A stretch of DNA of 64,000 nucleotides from positions 186,001-250,000 of the forward strand of contig CAWEET010000021.1 of NCBI GenBank assembly GCA_963808165.1, given 5' to 3'. This DNA comes from Thiosocius sp963808165. Lineage in GTDB: Bacteria; Pseudomonadota; Gammaproteobacteria; Chromatiales; Chromatiaceae. Shown in pieces: positions 24,079 through 33,662 of this stretch (position 1 is the stretch's first letter; the number at the start of each line of letters is the position of its first letter). The notes below the pieces were generated by a model that saw only the letters and a list, made by a program, of their open reading frames with translations, was not told the DNA's origin and made no database searches. The translations under genes and the position numbers were made by a program.

Positions 24079-25056
24079 ATGCGCGGCGAAGCGATTGACG
24101 AGGAGCTATGGCAGCAGCACGCATGGCTGAATCGCATTCAGTCCCTGGCGCTGCTGGCGTTCATGGGGGGCTTTCTCGCGCTGCTGGGCTGGCTGCTGTG
24201 GGGCCGCGTGGGTCTGCTGATGCTGATCGGCAGCGGTGCGACTGCGGTGTTCCTGAACCCGACGACGTCACCGGGCTGGGTGATGCGTATGTACGGCGCC
24301 TCGTCCATTGAATCCGAGCGTGCCCCGGGACTATGGAACATGGTCGGGCTGTTGGCGGAGCGTGCAGGCCTGGAGACAAGGCCTGCCTTGTACTATGTGC
24401 CGAGCAGCGTGCTGAATGCCTTCGCGGTGGGCAATCGGCGGCATTCCGCGATCGCGGTCACCGATGGCCTGGTGCGTGGCCTGAACAAATCCGAGCTGGT
24501 CGGAGTACTGGCGCACGAGATGAGTCATATTCGCAATAACGATCTCTGGGTCATGGGTCTGGCGGACGTCTTCAGCCGCGCCACCAGCCTGCTGTCGCTG
24601 ACCGGGCAGTTCCTATTGCTGTTGAATCTGCCACTGATACTTTTTTCTACCCTGAAGATCAGCTGGTACGCGATTCTGTTGCTGATTTTTGCCCCGCTGC
24701 TGAGTTCGCTGGCGCAGCTGGCATTGTCGCGTGCGCGCGAGTACGACGCGGACCTGAACGCGGTCCGTCTGACCGGAGATCCGGACGCCCTGGCAAGCGC
24801 GTTGGCGAAGATCGAGCGGCGCCAGGGTGGCTGGTTCGAAAAGATACTGATGCCAGGGCGCGGGATTCCGGAGCCGTCATTGTTGCGTACCCATCCGGAG
24901 ACTGCCCAGCGCATCGAGCGACTGTTGTCGCTGAAGGCGGCCGGCGTCGCTGTGCAACCGCTGCGGCTCTACGATGCCCCGGTCGATCGCCACTGGGGGA
25001 TGGGTCACCCGGTAACACGGCCGCCGCGTTGGCATGTCAACGGTCTGTGGCACTGA
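24079..25056 (+). CDS. M48 family zinc metalloprotease, HtpX-like
   Basis: 325 residues with two N-terminal hydrophobic segments (residues 20-60), the zinc-binding motif HEMSH at 146-150 within ELVGVLAHEMSHIRNNDL, two further membrane segments (about 175-225), and the third zinc-ligand region LSRAREYDADLNAVRLTGDP. HtpX-type proteases degrade misfolded inner-membrane proteins. The end (RTHPETAQRIERLLSL) is typical. This protein is longer at the C-terminus than E. coli HtpX (293). It lies near, but not in one operon with, the chaperone cluster. Confidence 0.9.
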   Translation: MRGEAIDEELWQQHAWLNRIQSLALLAFMGGFLALLGWLLWGRVGLLMLIGSGATAVFLNPTTSPGWVMRMYGASSIESERAPGLWNMVGLLAERAGLETRPALYYVPSSVLNAFAVGNRRHSAIAVTDGLVRGLNKSELVGVLAHEMSHIRNNDLWVMGLADVFSRATSLLSLTGQFLLLLNLPLILFSTLKISWYAILLLIFAPLLSSLAQLALSRAREYDADLNAVRLTGDPDALASALAKIERRQGGWFEKILMPGRGIPEPSLLRTHPETAQRIERLLSLKAAGVAVQPLRLYDAPVDRHWGMGHPVTRPPRWHVNGLWH

Positions 25057-25128
25057 TGTTGGGCGGCGCCTCGTCTGGTAACGATGCCGGCTTCGCCATG
25101 GGATCATATGGTCAGCGGAGGCGCTGCG

Positions 25129-25941
25129 ATGTGTGAGCTGTTTGCGATGTCGAGCCTGCTACCGACCCTGGTCGATTTTTCCCTGGAACTGCTCGCGCGT
25201 CGCGGTGGGGCCGAGGGCCCGCATCGCGACGGCTGGGGAGTGGCCTTTTACGCTGGACGTGATGCCCTGCTGCTGCGCGAGCCGGGCGCGGCCAGCGAGA
25301 GCGATCTGGTTCGGTACATCGAGCGACATGGACCGCCGAGCGGTCTGGTCATTTCGCATATTCGGCTGGCGACCAGCGGTGAGGTCGCGTTGCAGAATAC
25401 GCAGCCGTTCGCCAGGGAGTTGGGCGGGCGCATGCATATTTTTGCGCATAACGGCGACCTGCCCGGAATACACCAGGACCAGGCATTCGCGCCGGGTCGT
25501 TTCCTGCCGATCGGCGACACCGATTCCGAATTGGCCTTTTGCAGCCTGATGGCGCGGCTGGATACCCTGTGGGAGGGTTCGGCGGAGGCTGCGCCGCCGT
25601 TGTCCGACCGTCTGGCGCTGATTGGCGAATTCTCACGGCGCCTGCGCGCCCTCGGCACGGCGAATTTTCTTTACTCCGACAGCGAGGTGCTGTTCGCCCA
25701 CGCGGATCACCGCACGCCGCCTGACAGCCAGGCCAGATTCCCGGGGTTGCACGTGCTGGAGCGTAGCTGCCATGAGGCGGTCCCCGATCTCTCCGGATCC
25801 GGCGTCATGCTCCAGAATGCTGCGCAGGCATTGACCCTGGTGGCCAGTGTACCTCTGACCGATGAGGCATGGCAGCCGATGCCCCAGGGCGAGATCCTGG
25901 CGATCGAAGGCGGGCGGATACTGCAGCGCCTGCGCTGCTGA
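25129..25941 (+). CDS. Class II glutamine amidotransferase (YafJ-like)
   Basis: The start is set at the ATG at 25129 because Cys2 must become the N-terminal nucleophile; the frame is open 45 bp further. The 270-residue protein begins MCELFAMSSLLPT and shows HRDGWGVAFY, VISHIRLATSGEVALQNTQP, FAHNGDLPG and GDTDSELAFC, the Ntn-hydrolase glutaminase pattern. It liberates ammonia from glutamine; the acceptor reaction of this stand-alone group is unknown. It follows the HtpX-like gene on the same strand. Confidence 0.87.
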   Translation: MCELFAMSSLLPTLVDFSLELLARRGGAEGPHRDGWGVAFYAGRDALLLREPGAASESDLVRYIERHGPPSGLVISHIRLATSGEVALQNTQPFARELGGRMHIFAHNGDLPGIHQDQAFAPGRFLPIGDTDSELAFCSLMARLDTLWEGSAEAAPPLSDRLALIGEFSRRLRALGTANFLYSDSEVLFAHADHRTPPDSQARFPGLHVLERSCHEAVPDLSGSGVMLQNAAQALTLVASVPLTDEAWQPMPQGEILAIEGGRILQRLRC

Positions 25942-26060
25942 AGAAGGGCCGGGTCGCGCTGATGCAAGCGACCGCCTTTGCCGAAGATCGGTGGTTTTTT
26001 TGTGCAACTTTGCCGGATTTTTCGGTTGCTCCACGAAGTCGGGGTTAAACTGTGGCGATT

Positions 26061-26438
26061 ATGCGCGAACGTCGACTGTATCCCCGAGTTCCCTGGGTGC
26101 GCGAGGTGCAATTGCGCGGCGCGCGAGGCAAGCGCTTCGCGGCGCGCTCGTTCGACCTTTCTGTTGCCGGGATCGGTTTGGAGGTGAGCCGCGACGGCGT
26201 GGTGGGCCTTGCGCAAAGCGGGGGCATCCTGTGTCCAGGCGACCACGTCGGTGTCGTGCTGCCCTCGGCGGTCGCGGCAGCGCAGGGCGAGTTGGATCTG
26301 CATTGCTGGGTCAAGGAGGTGCGCCGCGTTTCGCTGGGAAAATATGTCGTCGGCACCTGGTTCGAAGAGCTGGACAGTGCCAGCCAGGCAGTACTCGAGG
26401 AACTGGTGGACGATGCCCGGCGAAGGCGCTGGGAGTAG
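26061..26438 (+). CDS. PilZ domain protein
   Basis: 125 residues from the ATG at 26061 (a GTG at 26052 is an alternative; both have weak ribosome binding sites). RERRLYPRVPW contains the RxxxR c-di-GMP-binding motif at the N-terminus, and DLSVAGIGLEV supplies the (D/N)xSxxG motif. The rest is a compact beta barrel ending YVVGTWFEELD. It is a single-domain receptor for cyclic di-GMP, linking this second messenger to motility, polysaccharide or adhesion functions. No effector gene lies directly beside it. Confidence 0.85.
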   Translation: MRERRLYPRVPWVREVQLRGARGKRFAARSFDLSVAGIGLEVSRDGVVGLAQSGGILCPGDHVGVVLPSAVAAAQGELDLHCWVKEVRRVSLGKYVVGTWFEELDSASQAVLEELVDDARRRRWE

Positions 26439-26652
26439 GCTCGGTCGGCCACCGGGACGGTCTCGATCCGGTGCGGCACAGCGACGCTCGACAGCGCTCT
26501 CGGCTTGCAGCGACCCTGAGATATCCGCAACTCCGGGGGCTGCGCGGCATTGACCCTGGATAAAGCGTCCCGGTGCCCCCATATCTTCATTCGGAGCGGT
26601 GCCAGCCGCCCGGTCGCGTGGACTTTCTTTGGGATTCTGGAGCCGTAGCGCC

Positions 26653-26736
26653 ATGTGGGTGAAAATTCTCGGAACGCTACTTCTGCTGGCCAGTGTGGGG
26701 CTGGTGTCCTGTCAGGCATTCATCCATGCCTTCTAG
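26653..26736 (+). CDS. 27-residue putative small lipoprotein
   Basis: A short frame begins ATG at 26653 (GGAG 10 bases upstream) and encodes MWVKILGTLLLLASVGLVSC plus seven residues. It has a Lys, a hydrophobic core and a lipobox-like GLVSC. Its stop overlaps the first codons of the next gene (ATGCCTTCTAG), which suggests translational coupling. Entericidin-like size and shape; no family assignment is possible. Confidence 0.5.
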   Translation: MWVKILGTLLLLASVGLVSCQAFIHAF

Positions 26737-27628
26737 GCCGGACAGCCAGCGCACAGATCCATCCGGCGATCCCTTGCTCAGGGCCGCACGCGATGCCCGT
26801 GAGCATTTTTCGACCTGGCGGCGTTCGCGCCTCGGCATGCGTGGTGCCCTGTTGTATGTCCTTGCCACACCGCTGGCATTCGCCACGGTGGTGGCGCTGG
26901 CCAAGGGCGGTCTTGCCACTGCGGCGACTGCGGCCACCGCCTTCGGGCTGATCGTCGCCGGCGGATACCTCAATCGCCGCGGCATCGTCGAGGAAATGGT
27001 CGCTCCGGATCGTCGCTTCACCCGTGCCCTGGGCCTGCCATACAAATACCTCGCCGCACTATCGCTGGCCGCGGGCACCGGATTGGCGGCCTATGGGGTG
27101 GTCGGTCAAAGCCTGTTGGTCAGCGTCGCATTTGGCCTGCTTGCGGTCGCCGGATTCCATATGAGGTACCGGCTGCCGCGTCCGCTGGCGGCGTTCGGAG
27201 AGCGGCGCAAGGTGGTGCGTGACAAAACCCTGCAGAAGGCCCTGGAGCAGGCCGAACTGCGCGTCCTGGCAATCGAGAAGGCGGCGTTGCGCATCGGCAA
27301 CCAGGAACTCGGGCAGCGTCTGCAGCGCATTGCCGGCCAGGGCAGGGCCATTCTCGACCAGATCGTCGCCCGACCCGATGAGCGTTTCCGGGCGCGCAAG
27401 TTCATCAATGTGTATCTGGAAGGGGCCGAACGGGTCGCTAGCCGCTATGCGAAAACCCACCGCCTGGCGCAGGACCGGGAACTCGAGCAGAATTTTCGAA
27501 CCGTACTGGTCGAGATCGAGAGCGTGTTCGGGCGACAGCTCGAGCGACTGGCCGAACATGATGTGTTCGATCTGGATGTCCAGATCGAGGTGTTGCGCAA
27601 GCAACTCGAGCGCGAAGGCATAACCTGA
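26726..27628 (+). CDS. XpaC-like family membrane protein (TelA partner)
   Basis: The start is taken as the ATG at 26726, giving 300 residues. Residues 45-150 hold about four hydrophobic segments (GALLYVLATPLAFATVVALA, AAYGVVGQSLLVSVAFGLL). The soluble C-terminal half is helical (TLQKALEQAELRVLAIEKAA, FINVYLEGAERVASRYAKTH, VLVEIESVFGRQLERL), matching the 5-bromo-4-chloroindolyl phosphate hydrolysis family (XpaC). These proteins occur next to TelA, as here (34 bp downstream), and are implicated in envelope stress or toxic-compound tolerance without known biochemistry. Confidence 0.78.
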   Translation: MPSRPDSQRTDPSGDPLLRAARDAREHFSTWRRSRLGMRGALLYVLATPLAFATVVALAKGGLATAATAATAFGLIVAGGYLNRRGIVEEMVAPDRRFTRALGLPYKYLAALSLAAGTGLAAYGVVGQSLLVSVAFGLLAVAGFHMRYRLPRPLAAFGERRKVVRDKTLQKALEQAELRVLAIEKAALRIGNQELGQRLQRIAGQGRAILDQIVARPDERFRARKFINVYLEGAERVASRYAKTHRLAQDRELEQNFRTVLVEIESVFGRQLERLAEHDVFDLDVQIEVLRKQLEREGIT

Positions 27629-27662
27629 CAGATCCCGGCATAAAAGGCCCTGGAGGCGAGCG

Positions 27663-28808
27663 ATGCAGACACCGAGCGAACCAAAGACCGACATACTGCC
27701 GCAAGGCGAGCAGTCCACCAAGCCGGGCGATTCGGCCTTGACGACTGCGCCGACCAAGGCCATCGAGCCGACGGAACTTGCCGCTATGTTGGCCGAATTG
27801 GACCTCAGCGACAGTCATTCGGTGTTGTTCTTCGGCAGCCGGGCGCAGGAGCAGCTCACCACGGTATCGGACAGCATGCTCGAGCGGGTTCGGACAAAGG
27901 ACGTGGGACCCGCCGGCGAGGCCCTCAACGACATGGTCCTGACCCTGCGGGGATTCGACCTCAGCGGTCTCGATCCCAACCGCAAGGCGGGCTGGTTCGG
28001 CCGGTTGCTCGGCAAGGGGCGTGACGCCGCCAAGGTGCTGCAGCGCTACGAGGACGTCCGCGACCAGATCGAGGATATCACCGGGCGTCTGGAACAGCAC
28101 AAGACCGGCCTGCTGGTCGACATCGAGTCGCTGGACCGACTGTATGCCGCCAATCTCGACTATTTCCACACGCTGGAACTCTACATTGCCGCGGGTGAAG
28201 AGAAGCTGCGCGAACTGGACGAAGAGGTTGTCCCCCGGCAGGCGGATGTGGTGCGCCAGGGTGACGATACGCTGGCCGCGCAGCAGCTGCGTGACCTGCG
28301 GGCGGTCCGCGACGATCTGGAGCGCCGGGTGCACGATCTGCGCCTGACCCGCCAGGTGACCATGCAGAGCCTGCCCAGCATTCGCCTGGTGCAGGAGAAC
28401 GACAAGGCGCTGGTTGGCAAGATCAACTCGACGCTGGTCAACACGGTGCCGCTGTGGCGTCAGCAACTCGCGCAGGCCCTGACCATCCATCGGTCGCGGG
28501 AGGCGGCCGAGGCGGTGGGTGCTGCGTCTGATCTGACCAACGAACTGCTGCGCAACAACGCAGACAACCTGCGCCAGGCCAACGCCGAGACCCGGCGCCA
28601 GATCGAGCGGGGCATCTTCGACATCGAGGCAGTCACCGAGGCGAACAAGTCCCTGATCGCGACGATCGAGGACAGTCTGCAGATCGCCGACGACGGGCGC
28701 GCCGCCAGGGCCAGGGCCAGTGCCGAACTCAATGCCCTGGAACAGCAGCTGCGCCAGTCGCTGGCGGCTGCCAGTGCGCGCGAGCAGGCAGCGCCGGGGT
28801 CGGCCTGA
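27663..28808 (+). CDS. telA: TelA-family toxic anion resistance protein
   Basis: 381 residues, soluble and largely coiled-coil helical. Family hallmarks are DMVLTLRGFDLSGLDPNRKA, GKGRDAAKVLQRYEDVRDQI, LLVDIESLDRLYAANLDYFH, ELYIAAGEEKLRELDEEVVP and ALVGKINSTLVNTVPLWRQQ. The length matches TelA (about 380-400). TelA homologues are linked to tellurite and antimicrobial tolerance. The gene is paired with the XpaC-like gene in one operon. Confidence 0.88.
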   Translation: MQTPSEPKTDILPQGEQSTKPGDSALTTAPTKAIEPTELAAMLAELDLSDSHSVLFFGSRAQEQLTTVSDSMLERVRTKDVGPAGEALNDMVLTLRGFDLSGLDPNRKAGWFGRLLGKGRDAAKVLQRYEDVRDQIEDITGRLEQHKTGLLVDIESLDRLYAANLDYFHTLELYIAAGEEKLRELDEEVVPRQADVVRQGDDTLAAQQLRDLRAVRDDLERRVHDLRLTRQVTMQSLPSIRLVQENDKALVGKINSTLVNTVPLWRQQLAQALTIHRSREAAEAVGAASDLTNELLRNNADNLRQANAETRRQIERGIFDIEAVTEANKSLIATIEDSLQIADDGRAARARASAELNALEQQLRQSLAAASAREQAAPGSA

Positions 28809-28926
28809 CCGCAGCGGGTCGGCGATCACGGGCCATCACCGGGCAGGCGGCAGCCCCTTTTGATCGAACTCGCCATCGCCGGGCATGCGATGCTCTACCG
28901 ATGCGCGCTCTGAGCACATATTCGGA

Positions 28927-29907
28927 TCAGCCGGTCGTCCCGGTCAGGCTGATCACCAGATAGGCGTTGTACGCGATGTAGGACGTCAGCAGCAGCAGGC
29001 CCTCGACCCGATTGATGCGCCCCTCACCACGAAAGCCATAGGCCATGACGAACAGTGCGACCGTCATCGCCATCATCGTGGGCCAGTCGCGCGATAGCAC
29101 CTCGGCGGCGACGGACTGCATCGGCGCAATGACGCCGGCGATGCCGATCACGGCCAGCAGGTTGAACATGTTGGAACCGACCACGTTGCCGATGGCGATG
29201 TCATGTTCGCCCTTGCGCGTGGCGATCACCGACGCGGCCAGTTCCGGCAGGGAGGTGCCCAGTGCGATGATCGTCAGGCCGATGACCAGATCGCTGACAC
29301 CGAGTGCCTGGGCGATGTCGACGGCGCCCCACACCAGGATGCGCGAGCTGACGATCAGCAATACCAGTCCGGCGGCCAGCCAGAACAAAGCGCGTCCCAG
29401 CGGCATCGACCGGGCCGTCAGTTCCTGTTCCATTTCCGTTGCCAGGACATCATCGCGACTGCCCAGCGCAGCGAATATGCTCCAGCCGATCAGGCCGAAG
29501 AAACCTGCCAGCAACAGCAGTGATTCGAAGCGGGTCAGCGCGTTGTCCCAGAGCAGCACCCCGGCCAGCACGCCTATCATCAACAGCAAAGGCAGCTCGC
29601 GGCGCACGATTTTCGAATGCACCGCGATAGGTGCAAGCATCGCGGTGATCCCGAGGATCAGGCCGGTATTGACGATATTCGATCCCAGCGCGTTGCCCAG
29701 CGCGATATCGGGCTTGCCGTCCAGCGCCGCCATCGCGGAGACGACCATCTCCGGCGCCGAGGTGCCGAAGCCCACAATCACCATGCCGATCAGCAGCGAG
29801 GGCATGCCGGCGTGCCGCGCCGTCGCGGCGGCGCCCTCGACAAAGCGATCCGCGCTCCAGACCAGCAGCGCAAAACCGCCAATGATTTCCAGCACCGCAA
29901 GCGTCAT
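28927..29907 (-). CDS. CaCA family sodium/calcium antiporter (YrbG-like)
   Basis: The ATG at 29907 with AGGAGAG upstream gives 326 residues and about ten membrane segments. Two alpha-repeats are visible: GFGTSAPEMVVSAMAAL with GNALGSNIVNTGLILG, and ALGTSLPELAASVIAT with GNVVGSNMFNLLAVIG. These acidic residues coordinate the transported cation in this superfamily. It exchanges Ca2+ or a similar divalent cation for Na+ or H+ across the inner membrane. The gene is convergent with telA and monocistronic. Confidence 0.9.
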   Translation of the reverse strand: MTLAVLEIIGGFALLVWSADRFVEGAAATARHAGMPSLLIGMVIVGFGTSAPEMVVSAMAALDGKPDIALGNALGSNIVNTGLILGITAMLAPIAVHSKIVRRELPLLLMIGVLAGVLLWDNALTRFESLLLLAGFFGLIGWSIFAALGSRDDVLATEMEQELTARSMPLGRALFWLAAGLVLLIVSSRILVWGAVDIAQALGVSDLVIGLTIIALGTSLPELAASVIATRKGEHDIAIGNVVGSNMFNLLAVIGIAGVIAPMQSVAAEVLSRDWPTMMAMTVALFVMAYGFRGEGRINRVEGLLLLTSYIAYNAYLVISLTGTTG

Positions 29908-30221
29908 CTCTACTCTCCTGTTCCGAACCACGTACGACCGGTCAGCAAGGCCAGCCGAAGGCAAGCCATGTCAGACCAAAGGCCAGGCCAGCCAAACCGT
30001 ACATGATACCCGCGAGGGGGTGGCGAACGGTGCAGTGCGTCGCCAGGGGCGAGCGCGAGAGTTTCGATGGCGATGCATTGCCGCGCAGCCTCGACGGGCG
30101 CATCGGAAGCGGCAGTCGAAAAGACCTCGCACTTGGCCACCTGGTCCGTGGGGTTTCGATTATCATCGTGAACGATGATTCCGTCAGATTTCGGCGAGTG
30201 ACTTCTGGTCCATCGGATGCA

Positions 30222-32207
30222 ATGGTCGTGAGCGGCGTGGAACTGCCCCTGGTGCTCGCAGGCCCGATACTGCGCCGGCTGACAGCGGAGCGGTTGACCC
30301 TGTGGCTGGCGCTGAGCGAACCGGTCCGGGTACGGCTCGAGTTGAGCTGCGGCGAGGCATCGCCGCGCACCCTTGCGCTCGAGCCGGGCAGTGCCGGTTG
30401 TCGCCTGCTGATTGCGGGTGCCCGGCTGCACTACCTCCTCATCGATCTGCGATTGGCCGAGCCTCTCCCCGCTGATCGCTGGATCGGTTATCAGATCGCG
30501 CTGCAGCCGTTGGCCGGTGCGGACGCGCCCTGGCAGGATTGGTCCGACTGGGCACCCGAGCTGTGTTACCCGGGCAAGTGCTCGCCCGGCTTCGTGCTGC
30601 CGGCGCGCGTCGCCGCCCTGCTGCACGGTTCCTGCCGTAAGCCGCATTACCGGGGTGGCGACGGACTGGTGCAGGCCGACCGGCTGCTCGCCCGATGCGT
30701 CGCCGCCGGGTATGAGGCGTGCCAGCCCGGGGCTGCCGACGCACTGCCGGCCTGGCCGTCCGCGCTGGTGCTGTCCGGTGACCAGGTCTATGCCGACGAT
30801 GTCGCCGGTCCGATGTTGCGCGCGATCCACCGGCTGATCGAGCGGCTCGGCCTGCCGAACGAGCTGTTGTCCGGGACCGGGGAGACCGGGCCGATAGACA
30901 GCGAGACCTTATACCGCCACCCAGGGGGCTACTATCGACGTGAGACCCTGCTGCCACGCCATAAACGCAACTACCCGCTGATCGAGGTGTTGTTCGGCGG
31001 CGTTGAGAAGCCGGTGTTCACCACCGACAGTGCGCACAATCACCTGATCACGCTGGCCGAGGTGCTGGCGATGTACCTGTTGGTGTGGTCCCCGGCGCCA
31101 TGGAAACTGATTGGGCTCGATCCGCCGCCTGGGCTGGATGCCGCCGCGGGTGCGCTTTACGCTGCGGAGCGCGCGGCGATCGAGGCCTTTGTCGCCGAGC
31201 TGCCCGCGGTGCGGCGGCTGTTCGCGCACCTGCCGGTCGCGATGATATTCGACGATCACGACATCACCGACGACTGGAACCTGAGCCGCGAATGGGAGGA
31301 GATCGCTTATGCGCATCCCTTCTCGAGGCGGGTGGTCGGCAATGCGCTATTGGCCTATCTGATCAACCAGGCGTGGGGCAACCGCCCGGAGGCGTTCGAC
31401 GAAGAGATGCTCGAGCTGTTGCAACGCAGCCTCGCGGCGCCGGGCACAAACCCGCACGAAGACTGCATCGAGCGACTGCTGCGATTCGATCAGTGGCACT
31501 ACACCTGGCCGACCACGCCAGCGTTGGTGGTGATCGACAGCCGCACGCACCGCTGGCGTTCCGAGTTGGCGGCGCGTAAACCGTCGGGGCTCATGGACTG
31601 GGAGGCATTGACCGATCTGCAACAAACGCTGCGCGACCGGCCCGCCGTGCTGTTGGTATCGCCTGCGCCGATCTTCGGTGTCAAGCTGATCGAGAACATC
31701 CAGCGCCTGTTCACCTGGTTCGGGCAGCCGCTGCTGGTCGATGCGGAGAACTGGATGGCCCATCCGGGCGCGGCGCACGCCATGCTGAATATCTTCCGCC
31801 ACCCGAAGACGCCGCAACACTTCGTCGTGCTGTCGGGCGACGTGCATTACTCCTTCGTCTACGATGTCGAACTGCGCGGTCGGATCCGCGGACCTGACAT
31901 CTGGCAGATCTGCAGCAGCGGGGTGCGTAACGAATTCCCACCGCGCCTGCTGGCCCTGCTCGACCGGGTCAACCGTTGGCTGTATGCGCCTCGGTCGCCG
32001 CTCAACTGGTTCACCCGGCGGCGTCGGATGCGGATCGTCCCGCGCAAGCCGGAAGGCGCCGCGCACAGTCGGCGGCTGCTCAACGGCAGCGGCATCGGCC
32101 TGGTCGAGCTCGATGCCAGCGGCGTGCCCTGGCGTATCCGCGAGCTGTTGGCCGATGGCCGTATCGTGGCCTTCACCCGTCGCGAGGCCGAGTCGCGCTG
32201 GGATTGA
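30222..32207 (+). CDS. PhoD-like phosphatase/metallophosphoesterase
   Basis: 661 residues from the ATG at 30222 (weak ribosome binding site; the frame is open 219 bp further upstream without homology). Visible PhoD-type elements are LLHGSCRKPHYRGGDGLVQ, ALVLSGDQVYADDVAGPM with the metal-binding SGDQ, MIFDDHDITDDWNLSREWEE, and VVLSGDVHYSFVYDVELRG near residue 540. No signal peptide or Tat motif is evident, so it may be cytoplasmic, unlike secreted PhoD. The physiological phosphoester is unknown. It is a single-gene unit divergent from the antiporter gene. Confidence 0.85.
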   Translation: MVVSGVELPLVLAGPILRRLTAERLTLWLALSEPVRVRLELSCGEASPRTLALEPGSAGCRLLIAGARLHYLLIDLRLAEPLPADRWIGYQIALQPLAGADAPWQDWSDWAPELCYPGKCSPGFVLPARVAALLHGSCRKPHYRGGDGLVQADRLLARCVAAGYEACQPGAADALPAWPSALVLSGDQVYADDVAGPMLRAIHRLIERLGLPNELLSGTGETGPIDSETLYRHPGGYYRRETLLPRHKRNYPLIEVLFGGVEKPVFTTDSAHNHLITLAEVLAMYLLVWSPAPWKLIGLDPPPGLDAAAGALYAAERAAIEAFVAELPAVRRLFAHLPVAMIFDDHDITDDWNLSREWEEIAYAHPFSRRVVGNALLAYLINQAWGNRPEAFDEEMLELLQRSLAAPGTNPHEDCIERLLRFDQWHYTWPTTPALVVIDSRTHRWRSELAARKPSGLMDWEALTDLQQTLRDRPAVLLVSPAPIFGVKLIENIQRLFTWFGQPLLVDAENWMAHPGAAHAMLNIFRHPKTPQHFVVLSGDVHYSFVYDVELRGRIRGPDIWQICSSGVRNEFPPRLLALLDRVNRWLYAPRSPLNWFTRRRRMRIVPRKPEGAAHSRRLLNGSGIGLVELDASGVPWRIRELLADGRIVAFTRREAESRWD

Positions 32208-32380
32208 TCGGGATCGATTCGGCGGCCGGTTCGTTAGTCGCCATCATCACTCCGGGCCGCCTGTCTGCGGCCTTTGCCACCGGTCTGATCCCGGAGCACT
32301 CCAAGCCGTCGGGGGCGGCCGCCGCAAGAAAAAATGTAACATGCCAGTATCTCAACATCCCTGACTGATATGGCGCCGCA

Positions 32381-33070
32381 ATGACAGAAGAGATTCATGA
32401 AGAACCCGCAACCGGGAAGGCCGGAATCGACCTGACACCGCTCGAGGCACGGGTGCTCGGCAGCCTGATGGAAAAGCAGCGCACCACCCCCGATGCCTAT
32501 CCGCTGACCCTGAATGCGCTGGTCCAGGCCTGCACGCAAAAAACCAGCCGCAACCCGGTGATGCGCCTCGAGGTGGGCGAGGTCGGGCATGCGGTGAATC
32601 GTCTGCGCGACCGCGGCCTGATTCACGCCAGCCTGGCCGGGCGGGCCGAGCGATATGATCACAAGATGGCCTCCAACTATCGCCTGGACCGACAGCAGCA
32701 GGCCCTGCTGTGCGCGCTGATGCTGCGCGGTCCGCAGACCGAGGGAGAGCTGCGGACGAACAGCGCGCGCATGGCCGAGTTCGCGGATCTGCGCTCGGTG
32801 GAGGAAACTCTCGCCGGTCTGGCGGGACGCGAGCCGCCGCTGGTCGTCCGGCTGCCGCGGCTGCCCGGCAAACGCGAGGAACGCTTCGGTCATCTACTGT
32901 GTGGCGAGATCGAGCAGCAGGCTGCTGCTGCGGAGCCCGTCGCGGCCGAACGGTATCCGGACGCCGAACGGATTGCCGACCTGGAGGCGCAAATCCGGCG
33001 GATGCGCGAGGAAATGGATTGGTTGTGGCGCCTGACCGGCCTGGAGGGCCAGCGTCCGGATAAACCTTGA
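32381..33070 (+). CDS. YceH family protein (DUF480)
   Basis: 229 residues. Two winged-helix-like domains are evident: LTPLEARVLGSLMEKQRTTP followed by YPLTLNALVQACTQKTSRNP, then QQALLCALMLRGPQTEGEL. The C-terminus is a coiled coil (RIADLEAQIRRMREEMDWLW). This matches the YceH/DUF480 family, whose function is unknown but which is widespread in gammaproteobacteria. It stands alone between the phosphatase and a 590-bp spacer. Confidence 0.9.
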   Translation: MTEEIHEEPATGKAGIDLTPLEARVLGSLMEKQRTTPDAYPLTLNALVQACTQKTSRNPVMRLEVGEVGHAVNRLRDRGLIHASLAGRAERYDHKMASNYRLDRQQQALLCALMLRGPQTEGELRTNSARMAEFADLRSVEETLAGLAGREPPLVVRLPRLPGKREERFGHLLCGEIEQQAAAAEPVAAERYPDAERIADLEAQIRRMREEMDWLWRLTGLEGQRPDKP

Positions 33071-33662
33071 ATCATTATAGAATTTTATAGAGGAAAAGCG
33101 GTTTCACGATGCGAGATGATGTTTTTGTGCGCGGCGTGAGCCGTAGTTTCGCTGCATCCGTGCGCAAGCGGTTTCTCTCGTTGAAAAACAGAGGGATAAG
33201 CAACGATAGCTTGCGTCCCTGTGCGGACTTTGGCACTGCATAGGAGGTGTTTGCTGACGCTGTCCTCGCGGGTGGACATCAGACGAAACCTTGATAGGCT
33301 CTACGCCCGCTGGTATCTGGCTTTTGACCCTGCGGCGCAGTCTGTTCGAGGTGAAGGGTGCCCGTCGGTACAAGGGCGCTTGAGGTTTACCTGCGACAGG
33401 CGTCTGCGAATCCGCCACGCCGAAGAGCGACGTTCGATCCCGTTGGCTCCTTGAGTCACCTGCGCTCAAGCCCGGGTCTCTCTGCATGCCTATTGGCAAG
33501 ACCCGGTTCCGTGAACGGGGAACTCAGGGGATGGTTTCAGGCGACAGCGATGCACGCTTGTGCAAGGGGATCCATGGAAGCCGCTGCGATGGATTTAAGC
33601 GACGATGCAGTGCCGCCAGCGCGCGGCGCGACAAATGATCCGGTACGAGGAGCGATGACGAA
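33071..33662. other. Intergenic 590 bp, nothing identified
   Basis: The first 60 bp are AT-rich (attatagaattttatagagg), possibly promoter or terminator material. Further right are only short ORFs without domains. No tRNA, small RNA or repeat was recognized. Confidence 0.45.
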
